DNA of 64,000 nucleotides from Trichomonas vaginalis G3 (Eukaryota > Parabasalia > Trichomonadida > Trichomonadidae). A program made the translations under genes and the position numbers. Where the stretch lies: contig NC_067207.1 in the NCBI RefSeq assembly GCF_026262505.1, positions 1,620,252 through 1,684,251 on the forward strand, written 5' to 3'. The notes under the pieces are model-generated. The model worked only from the letters and a program-made list of their open reading frames with translations. It was not told the DNA's origin and searched no databases. Of the stretch, positions 1 to 10,603 are shown in pieces (position 1 is the stretch's first letter; every line of letters begins with the position of its first letter).

Positions 1-120
1 CAAACACAGGAGTTGACCCAGAATATGTTTTCTTACCAGAGGAGAAACAGAATGTATGAGCTCCAGTTAAAGAATGCTATGGAACTCAACAGGAAACGTA
101 AGAGACTAGGCGGACATTAG
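1..120 (+). pseudogene. Element A: 3' end of the small gene seen whole at 27,142 in B
   Basis: This is the last third of the gene described at 27,142-27,504, cut by the window edge. No function is recognised. The copy is broken. Confidence 0.6.
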
Positions 121-138
121 ATTTTTACATATAGTAAA

Positions 139-380
139 ATGGGTTTCTTCAGTAGTATTGGAAACTTCTTTTCGAAATGTTGGAAGAGGTATATGGAATG
201 GAATAAAATCTGTCGGAAGAGGAATTTGGAACGGTGTCAAAAATATTGGTAAAAGAGTAGGTCAGTTTGTTGGTATTATACCTAAAGACCTGAACCAGAA
301 GAACAAGCTCCTGTTATACAACAGCCTGAACCTGCACCACAGTCTAGGGCAACCAAATCCAACACACTCAACGTATTAAA
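139..380 (+). pseudogene. Element A: small basic amphipathic protein with VGRGIWNG repeats
   Basis: This is the counterpart of the whole gene at 27,523-27,765. It starts at the ATG at 139, 18 bases after the previous gene, behind a TTTTTACATATAG leader. The copy is broken. Confidence 0.6.
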
Positions 381-420
381 AAATTATATTTTTACCGTTC
401 GATAGTAGTTGTATATGAAA

Positions 421-1234
421 CTAAGTTCTAAGTAAAACGCATGGAATTAATGGAACTATTCTCTCTTCTTCCATCTGTTGTAAACCATACTTGAAAGTCT
501 GAAATACCCACTTTGGTGGTTCATATAGCTTTGTAGGTTTTTCGTAAAAGTCATTTGCCAAGCATAAAAAAGAGTTTTGTGCACCAGAAAATGAAGCATG
601 AACTATAATAGCATCTGAGTCGAAAACATTTTCATATGTTCCATTAGGGTTTTCGACTTCATAAAAGTCCGGGTGTACTGGATATTCTGCCGGCTGATTT
701 AACATCCTCAGAAATCTATACCATGCCAAGTTGTTATATTTTGTAGAAATATAAACGTTTTCTCCAAGGTCTTCTATTCTATTGATTTTAACAGTTGCAT
801 TTTTCCTGTCATATATAATATCGAGATGGTACTCTCCTTCGTCAATGTTATACTGCTTTGCATATTCGATATAGATGTCGTTTATTTTTTCTTGAAAAGC
901 TTGAAGAGTTGTTTCTAAGTTTACAAGCAAATTCACTTTTTGTAAAGTTTCCCTTTCAAATTTCTCATACGTACGTTTTTCTTTGTTATAGTATCGAACT
1001 TCAAAAACCGACTGTAAATGGGAAACCATGTATGGCTTCTGAAATGAACTTCATTCTACGAAAGCCAATAGCTTTTGTGACAGATGGGTCTCTTAACCAT
1101 CTTAACGGGTAGTCAAAACGATAGCCTTCATGCTTTACGGTCTCTGTCTCAAACTTTTGACCGACATTAGTAAAAAGTTCATCTAATGGTTTAGTTGTAG
1201 CAACTCTTGAATTTTCTTTTTCTATTGAAAGCAT
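421..1234 (-). pseudogene. Element A: counterpart of the 282-residue protein of B
   Basis: This matches the whole gene at 27,770-28,618 of B and is a paralogue of the gene at 5,634-6,494. The start at 1,234 lies 18 bp from the divergent fibre start at 1,253. The copy is broken. Confidence 0.7.
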
Positions 1235-1252
1235 ATTTTATCTAGAATAAAA

Positions 1253-2665
1253 ATGTCAAATGAAACAGCGTCTATGAGAGAAATACAACACAACCGACAA
1301 CTCATTATACAAGCTCTAAATAAGAACACAACAAACTTTTCAAACTATTCTAAGATATCTGAGTCATTGAAAGAAGGAAACTTAAAACTGACATTAAACC
1401 CAATGACAGATGAATTTCTATTTCAAGACAATAAGAACAATACTGTCTGTATAAATCCAACAAAAGGAACTTTAAACGAGAAACCTATAAAAGAACTTCT
1501 TTTGAAAGCAGATGTTGACAACAAAGCAGACAAAACATATGTAGACGATGCAATAGCAAAAGAAGAAGAAAGAGCTGACAAAGCTTATGCAACAAAAGAA
1601 CATACTCATCCTGAACTAGCAGACAAAACATATGTTGACAATAAAATGTCAAGTGAAGTGACAAGAGCTGAAAACGAATATTCTAAAAAGACTCATACAC
1701 ATACCATTGCAAATATTGCAAACTTACAAGAAACCTTAAACAGTAAAAGTGACGTTGGACATACACATACCATTGCAAATATTGCAAACTTACAAGAAAC
1801 CTTAAACAGGAAAAGTGACGTTGGACATACACATACAAGTTTTACAACTGTTGCTATAGAAAGTATTGAAGGAACGGTTGAAGAAACTGGTGGGGATGCA
1901 TTATATTGTAAACCTCCTAACTTTCCACAAGGTTTAACATCGGATGACGACATAACGACGATGAGAAACATTAGATGTAAAGATGTTTATGTCATGAAGG
2001 ATGAAAATAACGTTAAATTCACTGCTCAAGATTTATATGACAAGAAAGCAGACAAGAACCATACACATACAAGTTTTACAACTTTTACAGCAGATGATAT
2101 TACACTAAACACAACCTTGCCAAGTAAAGCTCCAACAATACCACCGGCAACAAGTCTTGTAGATACTTTGATATCTAATGACAATAGTATTATACATCTA
2201 AGACAGGAACTCAATGTGCTTAAACAAATTTTGCCGAATCTTATTTACCCGGTTGGCTCTATTTATACGTCAATGAACTCTACCAGACCAGAAGTAGTAC
2301 TTGGTTTTGGAACTTGGACTCAAATAGTCGACAGGTTTTTGTATTGTGCAAACTCTTCAAAGGAAACAGGTGGAAGTAAAACGATTTCAGGTGAAAATTT
2401 ACCTGCACACAGTCACTACATAGATTTAAGTACATCTCAAGCAGGTTGGCATAAGCATAGATTTTGGGATTGGTCAGCAATGAAAAAAGGTAAAGGATAT
2501 GATGTTAAAGACGAAGTTCAGTTTGCTATAAATTGTTTCTGGGGTAACACTCAGGGAGATGGAAACCATACACATCGCGTTTCAGGGTATACGCAAACAA
2601 CGGGACAAAGTAAAGACTACATGCCACCTTACATGACAGTTTACGCATGGTATAGAAATGCTTAG
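1253..2665 (+). CDS. Element A: fibre protein with phage-type collar tip
   Basis: The open frame is whole, 470 residues. The N-terminal 100 residues are polar. The middle holds two 22-residue repeats of the HTHTIANIANLQETLNSKS type, a pattern common in trimeric phage tail fibres. The last 130 residues run from YPVGSIYTS through FGTWTQIVDRFLY and NLPAHSH to MPPYMTVYAWYR, the pattern of phage and giant-virus tail-collar-like tips. Role by inference: receptor-binding spike of the virion. It is 22 residues shorter than its B counterpart (one repeat fewer), and the tip between 2,418 and 2,579 differs strongly from B although the rest is nearly identical. Its stop overlaps the convergent integrase stop. 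Confidence 0.85.
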   Translation: MSNETASMREIQHNRQLIIQALNKNTTNFSNYSKISESLKEGNLKLTLNPMTDEFLFQDNKNNTVCINPTKGTLNEKPIKELLLKADVDNKADKTYVDDAIAKEEERADKAYATKEHTHPELADKTYVDNKMSSEVTRAENEYSKKTHTHTIANIANLQETLNSKSDVGHTHTIANIANLQETLNRKSDVGHTHTSFTTVAIESIEGTVEETGGDALYCKPPNFPQGLTSDDDITTMRNIRCKDVYVMKDENNVKFTAQDLYDKKADKNHTHTSFTTFTADDITLNTTLPSKAPTIPPATSLVDTLISNDNSIIHLRQELNVLKQILPNLIYPVGSIYTSMNSTRPEVVLGFGTWTQIVDRFLYCANSSKETGGSKTISGENLPAHSHYIDLSTSQAGWHKHRFWDWSAMKKGKGYDVKDEVQFAINCFWGNTQGDGNHTHRVSGYTQTTGQSKDYMPPYMTVYAWYRNA

Positions 2666-3621
2666 TCGTCATTTTCAACTTCTTTAGCATATTCGTCAGG
2701 AGTTGTCTTATATTTGTTAGGAACTGTCTTTGAAAGTATACCACCTTGAACTTTGACAAGTTTGAAACGAGGTCTGACAATAGTAGTTTTATCTTCTGCT
2801 TGCAGTGTGTACATTTTGCCATGTTTGCCTAAAACTTCATAATATTCTCTTGTATACTTTCTTCTATTTTTACGAACACGAATGTGAGTACCTGTCGGGT
2901 TCCCATTGTTGTCATAGTCAATAGTATTTTCATATGGGTCGCGTTTAGGTATTTCTATTTTTTACTTTGTCACCTTTCTGAAGTTTGAAGCCCGGCATTC
3001 TTTCTTGTTTGTCTCTTTTGACTAAATTATTAAATATATAGTCTTTCTCTAAGTCAGGGTTGTTTTTCATTTCTTCGGGGGAGTGGTTTCCCAAACCTTT
3101 TTGTTTACGGTTATTGTAAATTTTAAAACTTGTCTCATCTTTGCCATGGAGAAGTGTCTATACTTGTCGTCATATGACATTTCATTTGCTTCACCACCTT
3201 GTGGTTGGTTTAAGTCTCTTAACATTTTTATACAACCGTCAATGACCCAAGAAGCAGAATGGTTTTGGTCGACAATGAAATATTGGTTTACATTTTTTGA
3301 ACGCAGATAGTTTTTTACATCGTCTGATTTGAAAGAACTTTCACAGTCAGATGTTAGTTTTGTTGGATGGTATTTGTCAACGAATATTGTCAAAGCTGCT
3401 AAGATATCTAAAATATTTTTGGACTGTAATGGTATGGCTTCACAGTATCTTGTGTTTTGACCGACAAATATTAGCCAGTATGGTGGTCCATCTTCTCTAT
3501 ACCTCGGAATGTTTTCCAAGATATCCATAAACCAAGCATTTGGTGTTGAACTAAAGATTTTTACCATGAGTGCTTTCTTTGTTGCCTTAGAAACATAGGG
3601 GTCCTTGTTTGGATTCGTCAT
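2662..3621 (-). pseudogene. Element A: rve-type (retroviral-like) integrase
   Basis: This is the Polinton integrase. The catalytic part holds SDCESSF and IVDQNH, matching the second Asp region of the DDE fold. The downstream part holds a GDKVKIEIPKR-type SH3/chromo-like domain usual at integrase C-termini. It is transcribed towards the fibre gene and divergently from the gene at 3,639. The copy is broken. Confidence 0.8.
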
Positions 3622-3638
3622 TTTTTAACCCATAAGAA

Positions 3639-4040
3639 ATGGGTTTATTTGGCGCGTTAGCAGGAGTTGCATCCAGATTTTTACCCGCAGTGGGAACAAT
3701 AGCCAGAGGTGTATTTGGAGTTGGAAGGAAGATTTTGAGTACATTAGGTATACTTAAAGAGAAAGCACACCTATTATACAAACTGTACAGAAAGGTTGGG
3801 ATGTAGCACGAGATGCAACAAATCTTATTCCAAATCCTGAAACAAGAGGAAAAGTTCAAGGATGGATGGACAATGTAGGAAGACAAGCAGGAAACTATTA
3901 TAACAAAGCAAATGACTACTATAACCAAGCAGGACACTATATGGACCAAGGTGAAAGATTCTTTAACAGAGGATATAACCATGCACAACAGTGGGTAAAC
4001 AATAACCAACCTCAACCGCCTCAAAACGTGGGGAATGTAA
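3639..4040 (+). pseudogene. Element A: glycine/alanine-rich amphipathic protein (pVI-like candidate)
   Basis: This is the counterpart of the whole 133-residue gene at 31,088-31,489. It starts with MGLFGALAGVASRFLPAVG. The start codons of this gene and the integrase are 17 bp apart. The copy is broken. Confidence 0.65.
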
Positions 4041-4059
4041 AGTTTTTTACTGAGATGAA

Positions 4060-4212
4060 ATGAACAATACAGCATTGAGACAAATGGGTTCAAGATGGAT
4101 TTGTCGACTTCCAGCAGTTACACAACGTGTTTGTCAAGTTCTTCCTATACCTCAGGAAGTTTTGACCGACTTAAAAAAACAACAACAACCAGTTGAAAAC
4201 AAACCAAACTAA
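4060..4212 (+). pseudogene. Element A: counterpart of the 50-residue gene of B
   Basis: This matches 31,509-31,661 and uses the same TTTTTTACTGAGATGAA leader just before its ATG. It is basic and of unknown function. The copy is broken. Confidence 0.45.
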
Positions 4213-4231
4213 AATTTTTTACTGAGATGAA

Positions 4232-4816
4232 ATGACCGAAGAAGTTGAAACGGTAGATTTGACACCACAAACAAAAAGTTCAGAACCATTGTCAAAACCT
4301 GTCAAAGAACTTACAGATGAAGAGAAAAATTCAATAATAGAAAGTGCCAGGTCTGGAAATACAAACCCTAACTACAAAGTCACTTTTCATAAAAATGGAA
4401 CGGCTAGTATCTCAAAAAAGAAACAGACTCTCACAAATAAAATATTGAAGTCTGAAGGAGCTTTCGAGACAACAGATGGAAAAGTTTACTTCACTGACCA
4501 ACAGTTCATTATAGAACATCTCATTGACTTAGAGTCGAAATATTCTAAACTTTACAACAAACACAAAAAGTTGAAAGGAAAACAAAAACAAATGGCATAT
4601 GATATTTATGAAGATGTTGACGACACAACTATTCCTGCAAGTGAGGTAAAGTCAGCGGAACCGAAAAGTGACGAAAAAACGATAGAAGAAGAAAAACCAA
4701 AAACTGAAGATAAACCAAAACCAAAGTTTAGTTTCCAAACTAAACCAAGTCAACCTTCATTAGCTGGTATGGGTTGGCGTCAAAGACTTATGGCAGCAGG
4801 CGGTTATGTAAAGTAA
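4232..4816 (+). CDS. Element A: 194-residue Lys/Glu-rich coiled-coil protein
   Basis: I do not recognise a family. The N-terminal 40 residues are acidic. Residues about 50-75 carry a basic HKNGTASISKKKQ stretch. Residues 95-130 (LIDLESKYSKLYNKHKKLKGKQ) should form a coiled coil, and a Pro/Lys/Glu-rich tail ends in GMGWRQRLMAAGGYVK. The leader TTTTTTACTGAGATGAA sits directly before the ATG, as for the preceding small gene. The frame is whole here, whereas the B copy is broken. A virion-associated role is plausible from position, but that is inference. Confidence 0.7.
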   Translation: MTEEVETVDLTPQTKSSEPLSKPVKELTDEEKNSIIESARSGNTNPNYKVTFHKNGTASISKKKQTLTNKILKSEGAFETTDGKVYFTDQQFIIEHLIDLESKYSKLYNKHKKLKGKQKQMAYDIYEDVDDTTIPASEVKSAEPKSDEKTIEEEKPKTEDKPKPKFSFQTKPSQPSLAGMGWRQRLMAAGGYVK

Positions 4817-4863
4817 AGAGAAAAAAAATATTTTTTTATTTTTATAAAAATGCCCCATATAGA

Positions 4864-5568
4864 ATGGATAGAAAATCTGCTAGAATAAAAGCAGAGTTGC
4901 AAAGTTATGGTTGGAGAGTTTCGAAGAAGTTTAAATATAGGAAGGGAAGACCCATAAAAGTCTATGACAAATTGTCTGGTCTTCGCTACGAAATGGATTT
5001 GGAAACAGCACGTGCCAATTATCCAAACAGACTAGAGAGGTTAGAAGAAGAACGTCTTATGGACATGCCTTTCGATGTTAGTGAACCTCAAGTTGAAGGA
5101 CACGACGGCTTTGCCAGATTCTACTGGAAACATGACGAACAATTGCATCCTTTGAGAAGGAAAAAAGGAAAAGGTGAAGACGCACATGCTCCCATAGAAA
5201 GAACAAGATATGCATATGAAAAGTATCGTGAAGTTAGAAGTCAAATTACATCTGGTCGAACCTTTACAGTAAACTTTGACGAAGGAAAGAACAAAGAAGG
5301 CTTCATGGGTGTACTTGCTGCCATACAAGACGGAAATAAGAAAGGACACAATCTCAGATTGACCATAACAGATTTGGATGGTCACATTTACTATGCATAT
5401 GGCAATGTCACAACAGCTGCAATGCTTCTTGACGCTTTCAAGACTACAAAGAGAGAACAAATGGTTGACTCCGACTCAGACATTTTGGATGCAATTGAAG
5501 GAATTGCAAGTGTCAAGTTCGAATGGTACCAACCTAACCCTCAAGCAGTCAGACAACATGTTTGTTAG
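4864..5568 (+). CDS. Element A: 234-residue cargo protein in the slot held by an HNH gene in B
   Basis: The start is taken at the ATG at 4,864, because upstream sequence is the AT-rich leader (AAAAAAAATATTTTTTTATTTT) common to these genes. The N-terminal 50 residues (AELQSYGWRVSKKFKYRKGRP followed by a KLSGLRYEMDLETAR stretch) resemble the small DNA-binding modules attached to homing endonucleases, which is only a resemblance. The rest (FTVNFDEGKNKEGFMGVLAAIQDG, LTITDLDGHIYYAYG) is not recognised. In B the same position, between the 194-residue gene and the 286-residue gene, holds an unrelated HNH endonuclease region, so this is an exchangeable cargo slot. Confidence 0.65.
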   Translation: MDRKSARIKAELQSYGWRVSKKFKYRKGRPIKVYDKLSGLRYEMDLETARANYPNRLERLEEERLMDMPFDVSEPQVEGHDGFARFYWKHDEQLHPLRRKKGKGEDAHAPIERTRYAYEKYREVRSQITSGRTFTVNFDEGKNKEGFMGVLAAIQDGNKKGHNLRLTITDLDGHIYYAYGNVTTAAMLLDAFKTTKREQMVDSDSDILDAIEGIASVKFEWYQPNPQAVRQHVC

Positions 5569-5633
5569 ATGAGAAATAAAAAATTGCATGAGGTAAAAAC
5601 GTTTTTTAAACCATATATTTTTACATATATTAA

Positions 5634-6494
5634 ATGCTTCAGGTTGAAAAACAAAGAACAAAAGTAGCAGATACAAAACCATTAGACTATATCTTTACAA
5701 ATGCTGGTAGGACTATTTCAGATGAAGAAATTTCATCCCGAGCTTACAGGTTTGACTATCCAGTTCGTTGGCTTCAAAGTCCTTCAGATGCAAAGGCAAT
5801 AGGATTTAGAAGAGTTTTGTTTTCAAATAGAACTAACGCGTTTATGTTTGCAGTATATTTTCACGGTCAGTATAAAGGTTCTGATGGTCTAATAGAAAAA
5901 TTTGATGAAATGAAAATCTTTACAATTCGTTCAGACGAAAGTCTTGAAAAAACTCTAAATGACTTTCAAACTCAAATAAACAAATACTACTGGGAATTTC
6001 AAGAAAAATACCACTCTTTACTAAATGGAACATACTATCTGAAGCTAGAATACGACAAGATGAACTCTACAGTTTCATTTCAAAAGATTGAAATTAACCC
6101 TCCAAGAGATACAGAGTTTTTATATTGGGGGGTGGACAGGCGTTCTTGGGCACAATTTCTTCGGTTACTAAACCAGAACGAACCATTACCACCTGACGGT
6201 CCTTTTAAATTTATACTCCCACCAGCAGATTTGACAGTTTATAGAAATGTGTTTGACCCTCAAAATGTTATGTGTCATGCAAGTTTCAGTTCAAGCAACA
6301 ATAGTTTTCTATGTATTGGTAAGGACTTTTATGACTTTGCTTCTAAATTCTACGAACCACCTAGTAACAGTTTCTCTGACTTTCAAGTTTGGTTCACAAC
6401 AAATGGTGTGCAGCATATTATACCATTGTACTATGACTTTTATCTCGAATTGTCTTTCATATACAACTACGGAAAAGTGCTGAAAAAGTATTGA
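5634..6494 (+). CDS. Element A: 286-residue protein, paralogue of the gene at 421-1,234
   Basis: The frame is whole. The family is not recognised. The shared pattern with its paralogue is TKPLD..FTN.G near residue 20, YRFDYP.RWL at 40, KAIGFRR at 55, and a C-terminal NSFLC....FY....K.YEPP....SDFQVWFTT followed by FYLELSFIYNY. The leader TTTTTACATATATTAA lies directly before the ATG. It ends just before the inverted-repeat block that brackets the next gene. It might be a fibre- or penton-associated structural protein, but the sequence does not decide this. Confidence 0.7.
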   Translation: MLQVEKQRTKVADTKPLDYIFTNAGRTISDEEISSRAYRFDYPVRWLQSPSDAKAIGFRRVLFSNRTNAFMFAVYFHGQYKGSDGLIEKFDEMKIFTIRSDESLEKTLNDFQTQINKYYWEFQEKYHSLLNGTYYLKLEYDKMNSTVSFQKIEINPPRDTEFLYWGVDRRSWAQFLRLLNQNEPLPPDGPFKFILPPADLTVYRNVFDPQNVMCHASFSSSNNSFLCIGKDFYDFASKFYEPPSNSFSDFQVWFTTNGVQHIIPLYYDFYLELSFIYNYGKVLKKY

Positions 6495-6885
6495 AAAATA
6501 TATTTTAGGTGGAACCAGGTCCCTCGGTCCCTCGGTCATTTTAACTTCTCTGAAAAAGTGTGACAACATGACATTTAGACAACAGTCCAGGAAATAAACT
6601 TCATCGTACATGTTTTGTCATGATTTCATCGTAAATGTTTTGTCAAGACTTCATCGTACATGTTTTGTCATGACTTCTTCATCGTATTCTTTCACCCGTT
6701 GAATTTTGTATAAAAAGCAACCCGCGGAATTCCGGCGGTTGGTATATTCTTCACAAAATGCTTGTTTTGAGGTCGAGCCACTTTTGGCTCCACCGTATTT
6801 TTCAACCAAAACTCATGAATTTTCCCGAAATAAAAAATAAAGTTAGTTTTTTTAAAAAAATATTTTTTATTTTTATTGTAAGAAC
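6495..6885. repeat. Element A: gene-free block, left arm of the inverted repeats around the 302-residue gene
   Basis: It begins with CCCTCGGT triplet-like repeats (6,518-6,537). Next comes sequence that is the reverse complement of parts of 7,853-7,960 and 8,012-8,143, then three to four 25-bp units of the type ACTTCATCGTACATGTTTTG. It ends in a promoter-like run AAAAAAATATTTTTTATTTTT just before the next gene. Confidence 0.7.
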
Positions 6886-7794
6886 ATGTTAGCAACAACA
6901 GCACCAAACTCGTTAGTCATGAACCCAACTTCAATGTTAGTTGAGATGAAAAGCTTCATTCCTTCTTCATATACTTTCGAAACAGAAATCCAGAAGATAA
7001 AGCAAGAACTTCTCCAAGGAGATTTAGACTGTAGTGCGAAAGATGAAACAAATGAACAGTATCTTTATGAAATGCAGGATATTATTGACCATCTACCTAA
7101 ACTTCCTGAAATACAACAACAAAAACTCACTATTCCTGAATTCGATGAAATAGAAGTCAAAGCAACTGACTCGGTTGAAATAAAGAAGTTCATACGAAAG
7201 GTAAACTATGAGTTTCTTGGATTTCATTGCAACCACAAAGTCATGGACAAAGATTGCGATATGGTATATTTCATTGACATATATAAATCTGGGGAGTTTA
7301 AGACCTACGACAACTTTGTTTCGTTAGTTGCAAAATGTGTATGGCAGATAAGAGATAAAGATAGAAGAGGTAAAGTATGGAATGAACAGATAAAACCAGC
7401 AACTTTTGAGTTAAAGAAAACCATTTACGCCTTAGTTGTTTTAGCAGGTAAGGTTTCAATGTACAATGCTAAAATGAACCCACAATGTTCAAAATGTAAA
7501 GCAGCAATGAAGAAATATAACTACTCCGTCAAAGAGATAGAACGTATGAGAAACGACTATGCTGACTTAAAGAAAGAAGTAGAGAAACCAGCAGAAGATA
7601 AAATGGACATGTTGACATTTCTGAACAAAAACTATCCAACAGCAGAAGATTTCCTTCTATCTGATGTCAAGAAGAAATATAAAGAAACTTTCGGCATTGT
7701 TAAAACATTCGATGTACTAAAAGAAGAAATAGAAGCTACAAAACTGTTTAAAGTCATGAACCATCACAACATATACCATGTAAAACGCTTGTGA
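6886..7794 (+). CDS. Element A: 302-residue protein inside an inverted repeat
   Basis: The frame is whole and the family is not recognised. It is helical and charged, with one CxxC pair (PQCSKCKAAM, about residue 200) followed by a coiled-coil-like stretch YNYSVKEIERMRNDYADLKKE. It differs from its B counterpart (304 residues) more than neighbouring genes do, including the last 15 residues. It lies alone between long inverted repeats, which suggests a module that has moved or flipped as a unit; this is inference. Confidence 0.65.
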   Translation: MLATTAPNSLVMNPTSMLVEMKSFIPSSYTFETEIQKIKQELLQGDLDCSAKDETNEQYLYEMQDIIDHLPKLPEIQQQKLTIPEFDEIEVKATDSVEIKKFIRKVNYEFLGFHCNHKVMDKDCDMVYFIDIYKSGEFKTYDNFVSLVAKCVWQIRDKDRRGKVWNEQIKPATFELKKTIYALVVLAGKVSMYNAKMNPQCSKCKAAMKKYNYSVKEIERMRNDYADLKKEVEKPAEDKMDMLTFLNKNYPTAEDFLLSDVKKKYKETFGIVKTFDVLKEEIEATKLFKVMNHHNIYHVKRL

Positions 7795-8660
7795 AACTTT
7801 ATGGTAGAAATATATTTTTGTCTGATTTACGCTCATTGACGATGAAGTTTTGACAAAACATATACGAAGAAGTTTATTTCCTGTGTTGTTGTCAAAATGT
7901 CATGTTGTCACTATTTTCAAAAAGATGTTAGTTGACCGAGGGACCGAGGGACCTGGTGACCCTCATGAAAATTCAAGAGGTGACAAAACATTTACACTCA
8001 TTTCGATGAAATCATGACAAAACATATACGAAGAAGTTTATTTCCTGTGTTGTTGTCAAAATGTCATGTTGTCACTATTTTCAAAAAGATGTTAGTTGAC
8101 CGAGGGACCGAGGGACCGAGGGACCTGGTGACACCTAAAAACCATCTACCCTGAAATCGTGAAAAAATGACCAAATTTCATTATATAACTGTTATTTTTT
8201 TACGAAGAGAACTTTAACACTTCGTCAAAAAAATCCCTGAAATCGTGAAAAAATGACCAAATTTCATTATATAACTGTTATTTTTTTACGAAGAGAACTT
8301 TAACACTTCGTCAAAAAAATCCCTGAAATCGTGAAAAAATGACCAAATTTCATTATATAACTGTTATTTTTTTACGAAGAGAACTTTAACACTTCGTCAA
8401 AAAAATCCCTGAAATCATAAAAAAATGACTAAATTTCATGAATTTCCTCATATGTTTGCTACCCTCGAAAAACCGAGGATAGAGATTCCATACGAAAATC
8501 GTGAAAAATTGCGACCCGAGGAAAACCGAGGAACGAGATTCCATACGAAAATCGTAAAAAAATGACCAAATTTCATGAATTTCCTTAAGATACAAAATAG
8601 AAAAAATAAAGTTAGTTTTTTTAAAAAAATATTTTTTATCTTGTATGTAAGAAACAGAAA
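7795..8660. repeat. Element A: repeat block with right arm of inverted repeat and 86-bp tandem repeats
   Basis: There are two direct copies (about 7,853-7,960 and 8,012-8,143) of the arm that is inverted at 6,507-6,625, each with GACCGAGGGACC repeats. Then come three tandem 86-bp units from about 8,150 to 8,410, each with the hairpin arms ACGAAG and CTTCGT around AGAACTTTAACA. From 8,439 to 8,575 are two pieces matching the coding sequence of the KilA-N gene of B (37,490-37,555). A TTTTTTTAAAAAAATATTTTTTATC leader (in two parts) precedes the next gene. Confidence 0.75.
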
Positions 8661-9271
8661 ATGACAAACATTGAGTTTGAAACAGTTAGAAAGATAGACA
8701 ATAACACCAAAGTGGTTAGAATTGGTGATTTAAACGTAAGATACTCAAAGAAATACAACAAATATTCTTTGTCAGACATTATATCTCCATCTGGAAAGAG
8801 ACCGCAGGACTGGGTTAGAATTGCTTCAACTCAGAAAATTTTGACAAGAAATCCTGAGCTTATGATATCAGTAGCATTCTATGGAACAAGAGCATATCTC
8901 ATCGACAAAAGTCTTATACCAATAGTTTTGTTATGGATTGACCCAGTTGTTGGATATAACTTCATAACATATGGTTCATTCGATACGGAACGTTGCAGTG
9001 AAGGCTTACTTTACATCGTTCAGAAACCGAAGGACTTCAATACAAAAAGATATAAGATAGGAAGAACATATAATATAACTCAAAGATATGACAGTATAGT
9101 CAATAGAGTTAAGGTTGTGTTCGTTAACGATATGAGAGCTGCTGAAACAGAACTACTTGAAAAGTTTGAGAAAATGTATGGTGCTCCACGAAAGGTAAAG
9201 AAACGTTTGAAGTAGATGAGATAGGTAAAGCTATAAAATTATTTGACGAAGTTGCTGAAAAATACATGTAA
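8661..9271 (+). pseudogene. Element A: KilA-N plus T5orf172 (GIY-YIG-like) protein
   Basis: This is the counterpart of the whole gene at 36,575-37,189. It keeps the KilA-N part (VRYSKKYNKYSLSDI to VGYNF) and the start of the GIY-YIG-like part (GLLYIVQKP, YKIGRTYN). The copy is broken near its end. Confidence 0.7.
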
Positions 9272-9359
9272 AGCGTTTATTTTTGGTCTTTTGTGAAAGT
9301 CAGGAAATAACGCTAGTTTTTTATAAAATATTTTTTTTATCCGGAATATAAGGACAGAT

Positions 9360-10138
9360 ATGTCAACAACAGAGAACACAACAACTGCTATCGTTCATGA
9401 AGACATAAATGAAGAATATGAGTACATACAATATAACAAACAGTTACGTCTCATTCGTTCGGTCAAAGACGATATGTACCAAATGCAAAGTATTTTGACA
9501 GCATGTTTTGCTCCAGATACTAAGAAACCACAAGACTGGTTTGAATTAAATAGCACTCATGAACTCCTCAGTGAGTTTGAACATGTAGAACTTAAAAAGA
9601 TGTACCAAGACAGACAAAACTTACCATCACATCTAAAAGGTATATATGTTCATAAGTTCCTAGTTAGTTCAATAGCAATGTGGGCTTCACCTCGTTATGC
9701 AATCTACATACTTATGCTACTTGACGAACTTTGTACAAAGCAGAGAGAAGATATGATGAAAGAAGACAAAAGCCTTCAGAAAAGAATACCACGTTCGGTA
9801 CCAAAAGGAAAGGAAAAGAACTATAAGTATATGATTTATACTGAAGAGATGGAAAAGAAGAAGACAGAGATATGGTTATGTTGCATTTAGTCAGAAGAAA
9901 CAACAAAAGCTTTTACGACCTTGCTAAGATTTACAAATCTGACAGAAATTGGTTCTATCGCGAAAACTTACCGATTTCAATGACACCAAATGAAGATGTG
10001 AAACAAATAGTTCAAGATACGTTACCTCAAACACACTATGATATTAAAGGTTGTACAATACTTACCTTCAAAGAAGATTTGCCGCTACTGAAAGAAAAAA
10101 TAACAGAGTATTTTGACAACTTCAAACAAGTAGAGTAA
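9360..10138 (+). pseudogene. Element A: KilA-N/BRO-type protein with variant DNA-binding core
   Basis: The first 48 residues and the C-terminal PRSVPKGKEKNYKYMIYTEE region onward are near-identical to B. The KilA-N core between about 9,500 and 9,730 is instead a clearly different variant (PQDWFELNSTHELLSEF, GIYVHKFLVSSIAMWASPRYA). KilA-N/BRO proteins of large DNA viruses are DNA-binding regulators that often swap domains. The copy is broken. Confidence 0.75.
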
Positions 10139-10603
10139 ATGAACCATTTATTTTTACGCTTGACTTCAGATGGCTCAGGTAGCTCTATAAGGTAAATTGT
10201 CTTGTCAAATCCTTCTGGCATTCCGAGTCCTTCCTTCCAACATTCCAAGTTCTTCCCGACAACTGGAAAAAAATTTCCCAACAACTGGAAAAAAATTTCC
10301 TGACAACTGGAAAAAATTTTCCTGTTGTTCGTCCGTAAACCATTCAAATTTTCGAAAATTGAGAACTTTTTGGTCGAACGACAGAAAAAATTTTTCCTTC
10401 AGACAGGAAAAAAATTTCCCGACAACTGGAAAAAAATTTCCCGACAACTGGAAAAAGTTCTTCCATCCGACAGAAAAAGTTCTTCCTTCCGACAGGACAC
10501 AAACGAATGTCCGACGTACCACCAACCGAGTCCATTCCAAAGCCAGAAGAACCGACAGCCCCAGCACCACAACAGACTTACTAAGACTAAACACTTACAT
10601 TTT
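10139..10603. repeat. Element A: short-repeat block (CAACTGGAAAAAAATTTCC units)
   Basis: It consists of many direct copies of a roughly 20-bp unit built on CAACTGGAAAAAAATTTCC with ATTCCGAGTCCTTCC variants. Open frames through it on both strands only reflect the repeat. A short frame starting MSDVPPTESIPKPEEP (10,508 onward) could be a tiny gene, but its end is not shared with B. Confidence 0.6.

Noticed and set aside
2418-2579. A diversity-generating retroelement acting on the fibre tip
   Set aside because: No reverse transcriptase, accessory gene or template repeat was found in the window, and several variable sites have no A in either copy. It remains only a possible explanation to be tested.
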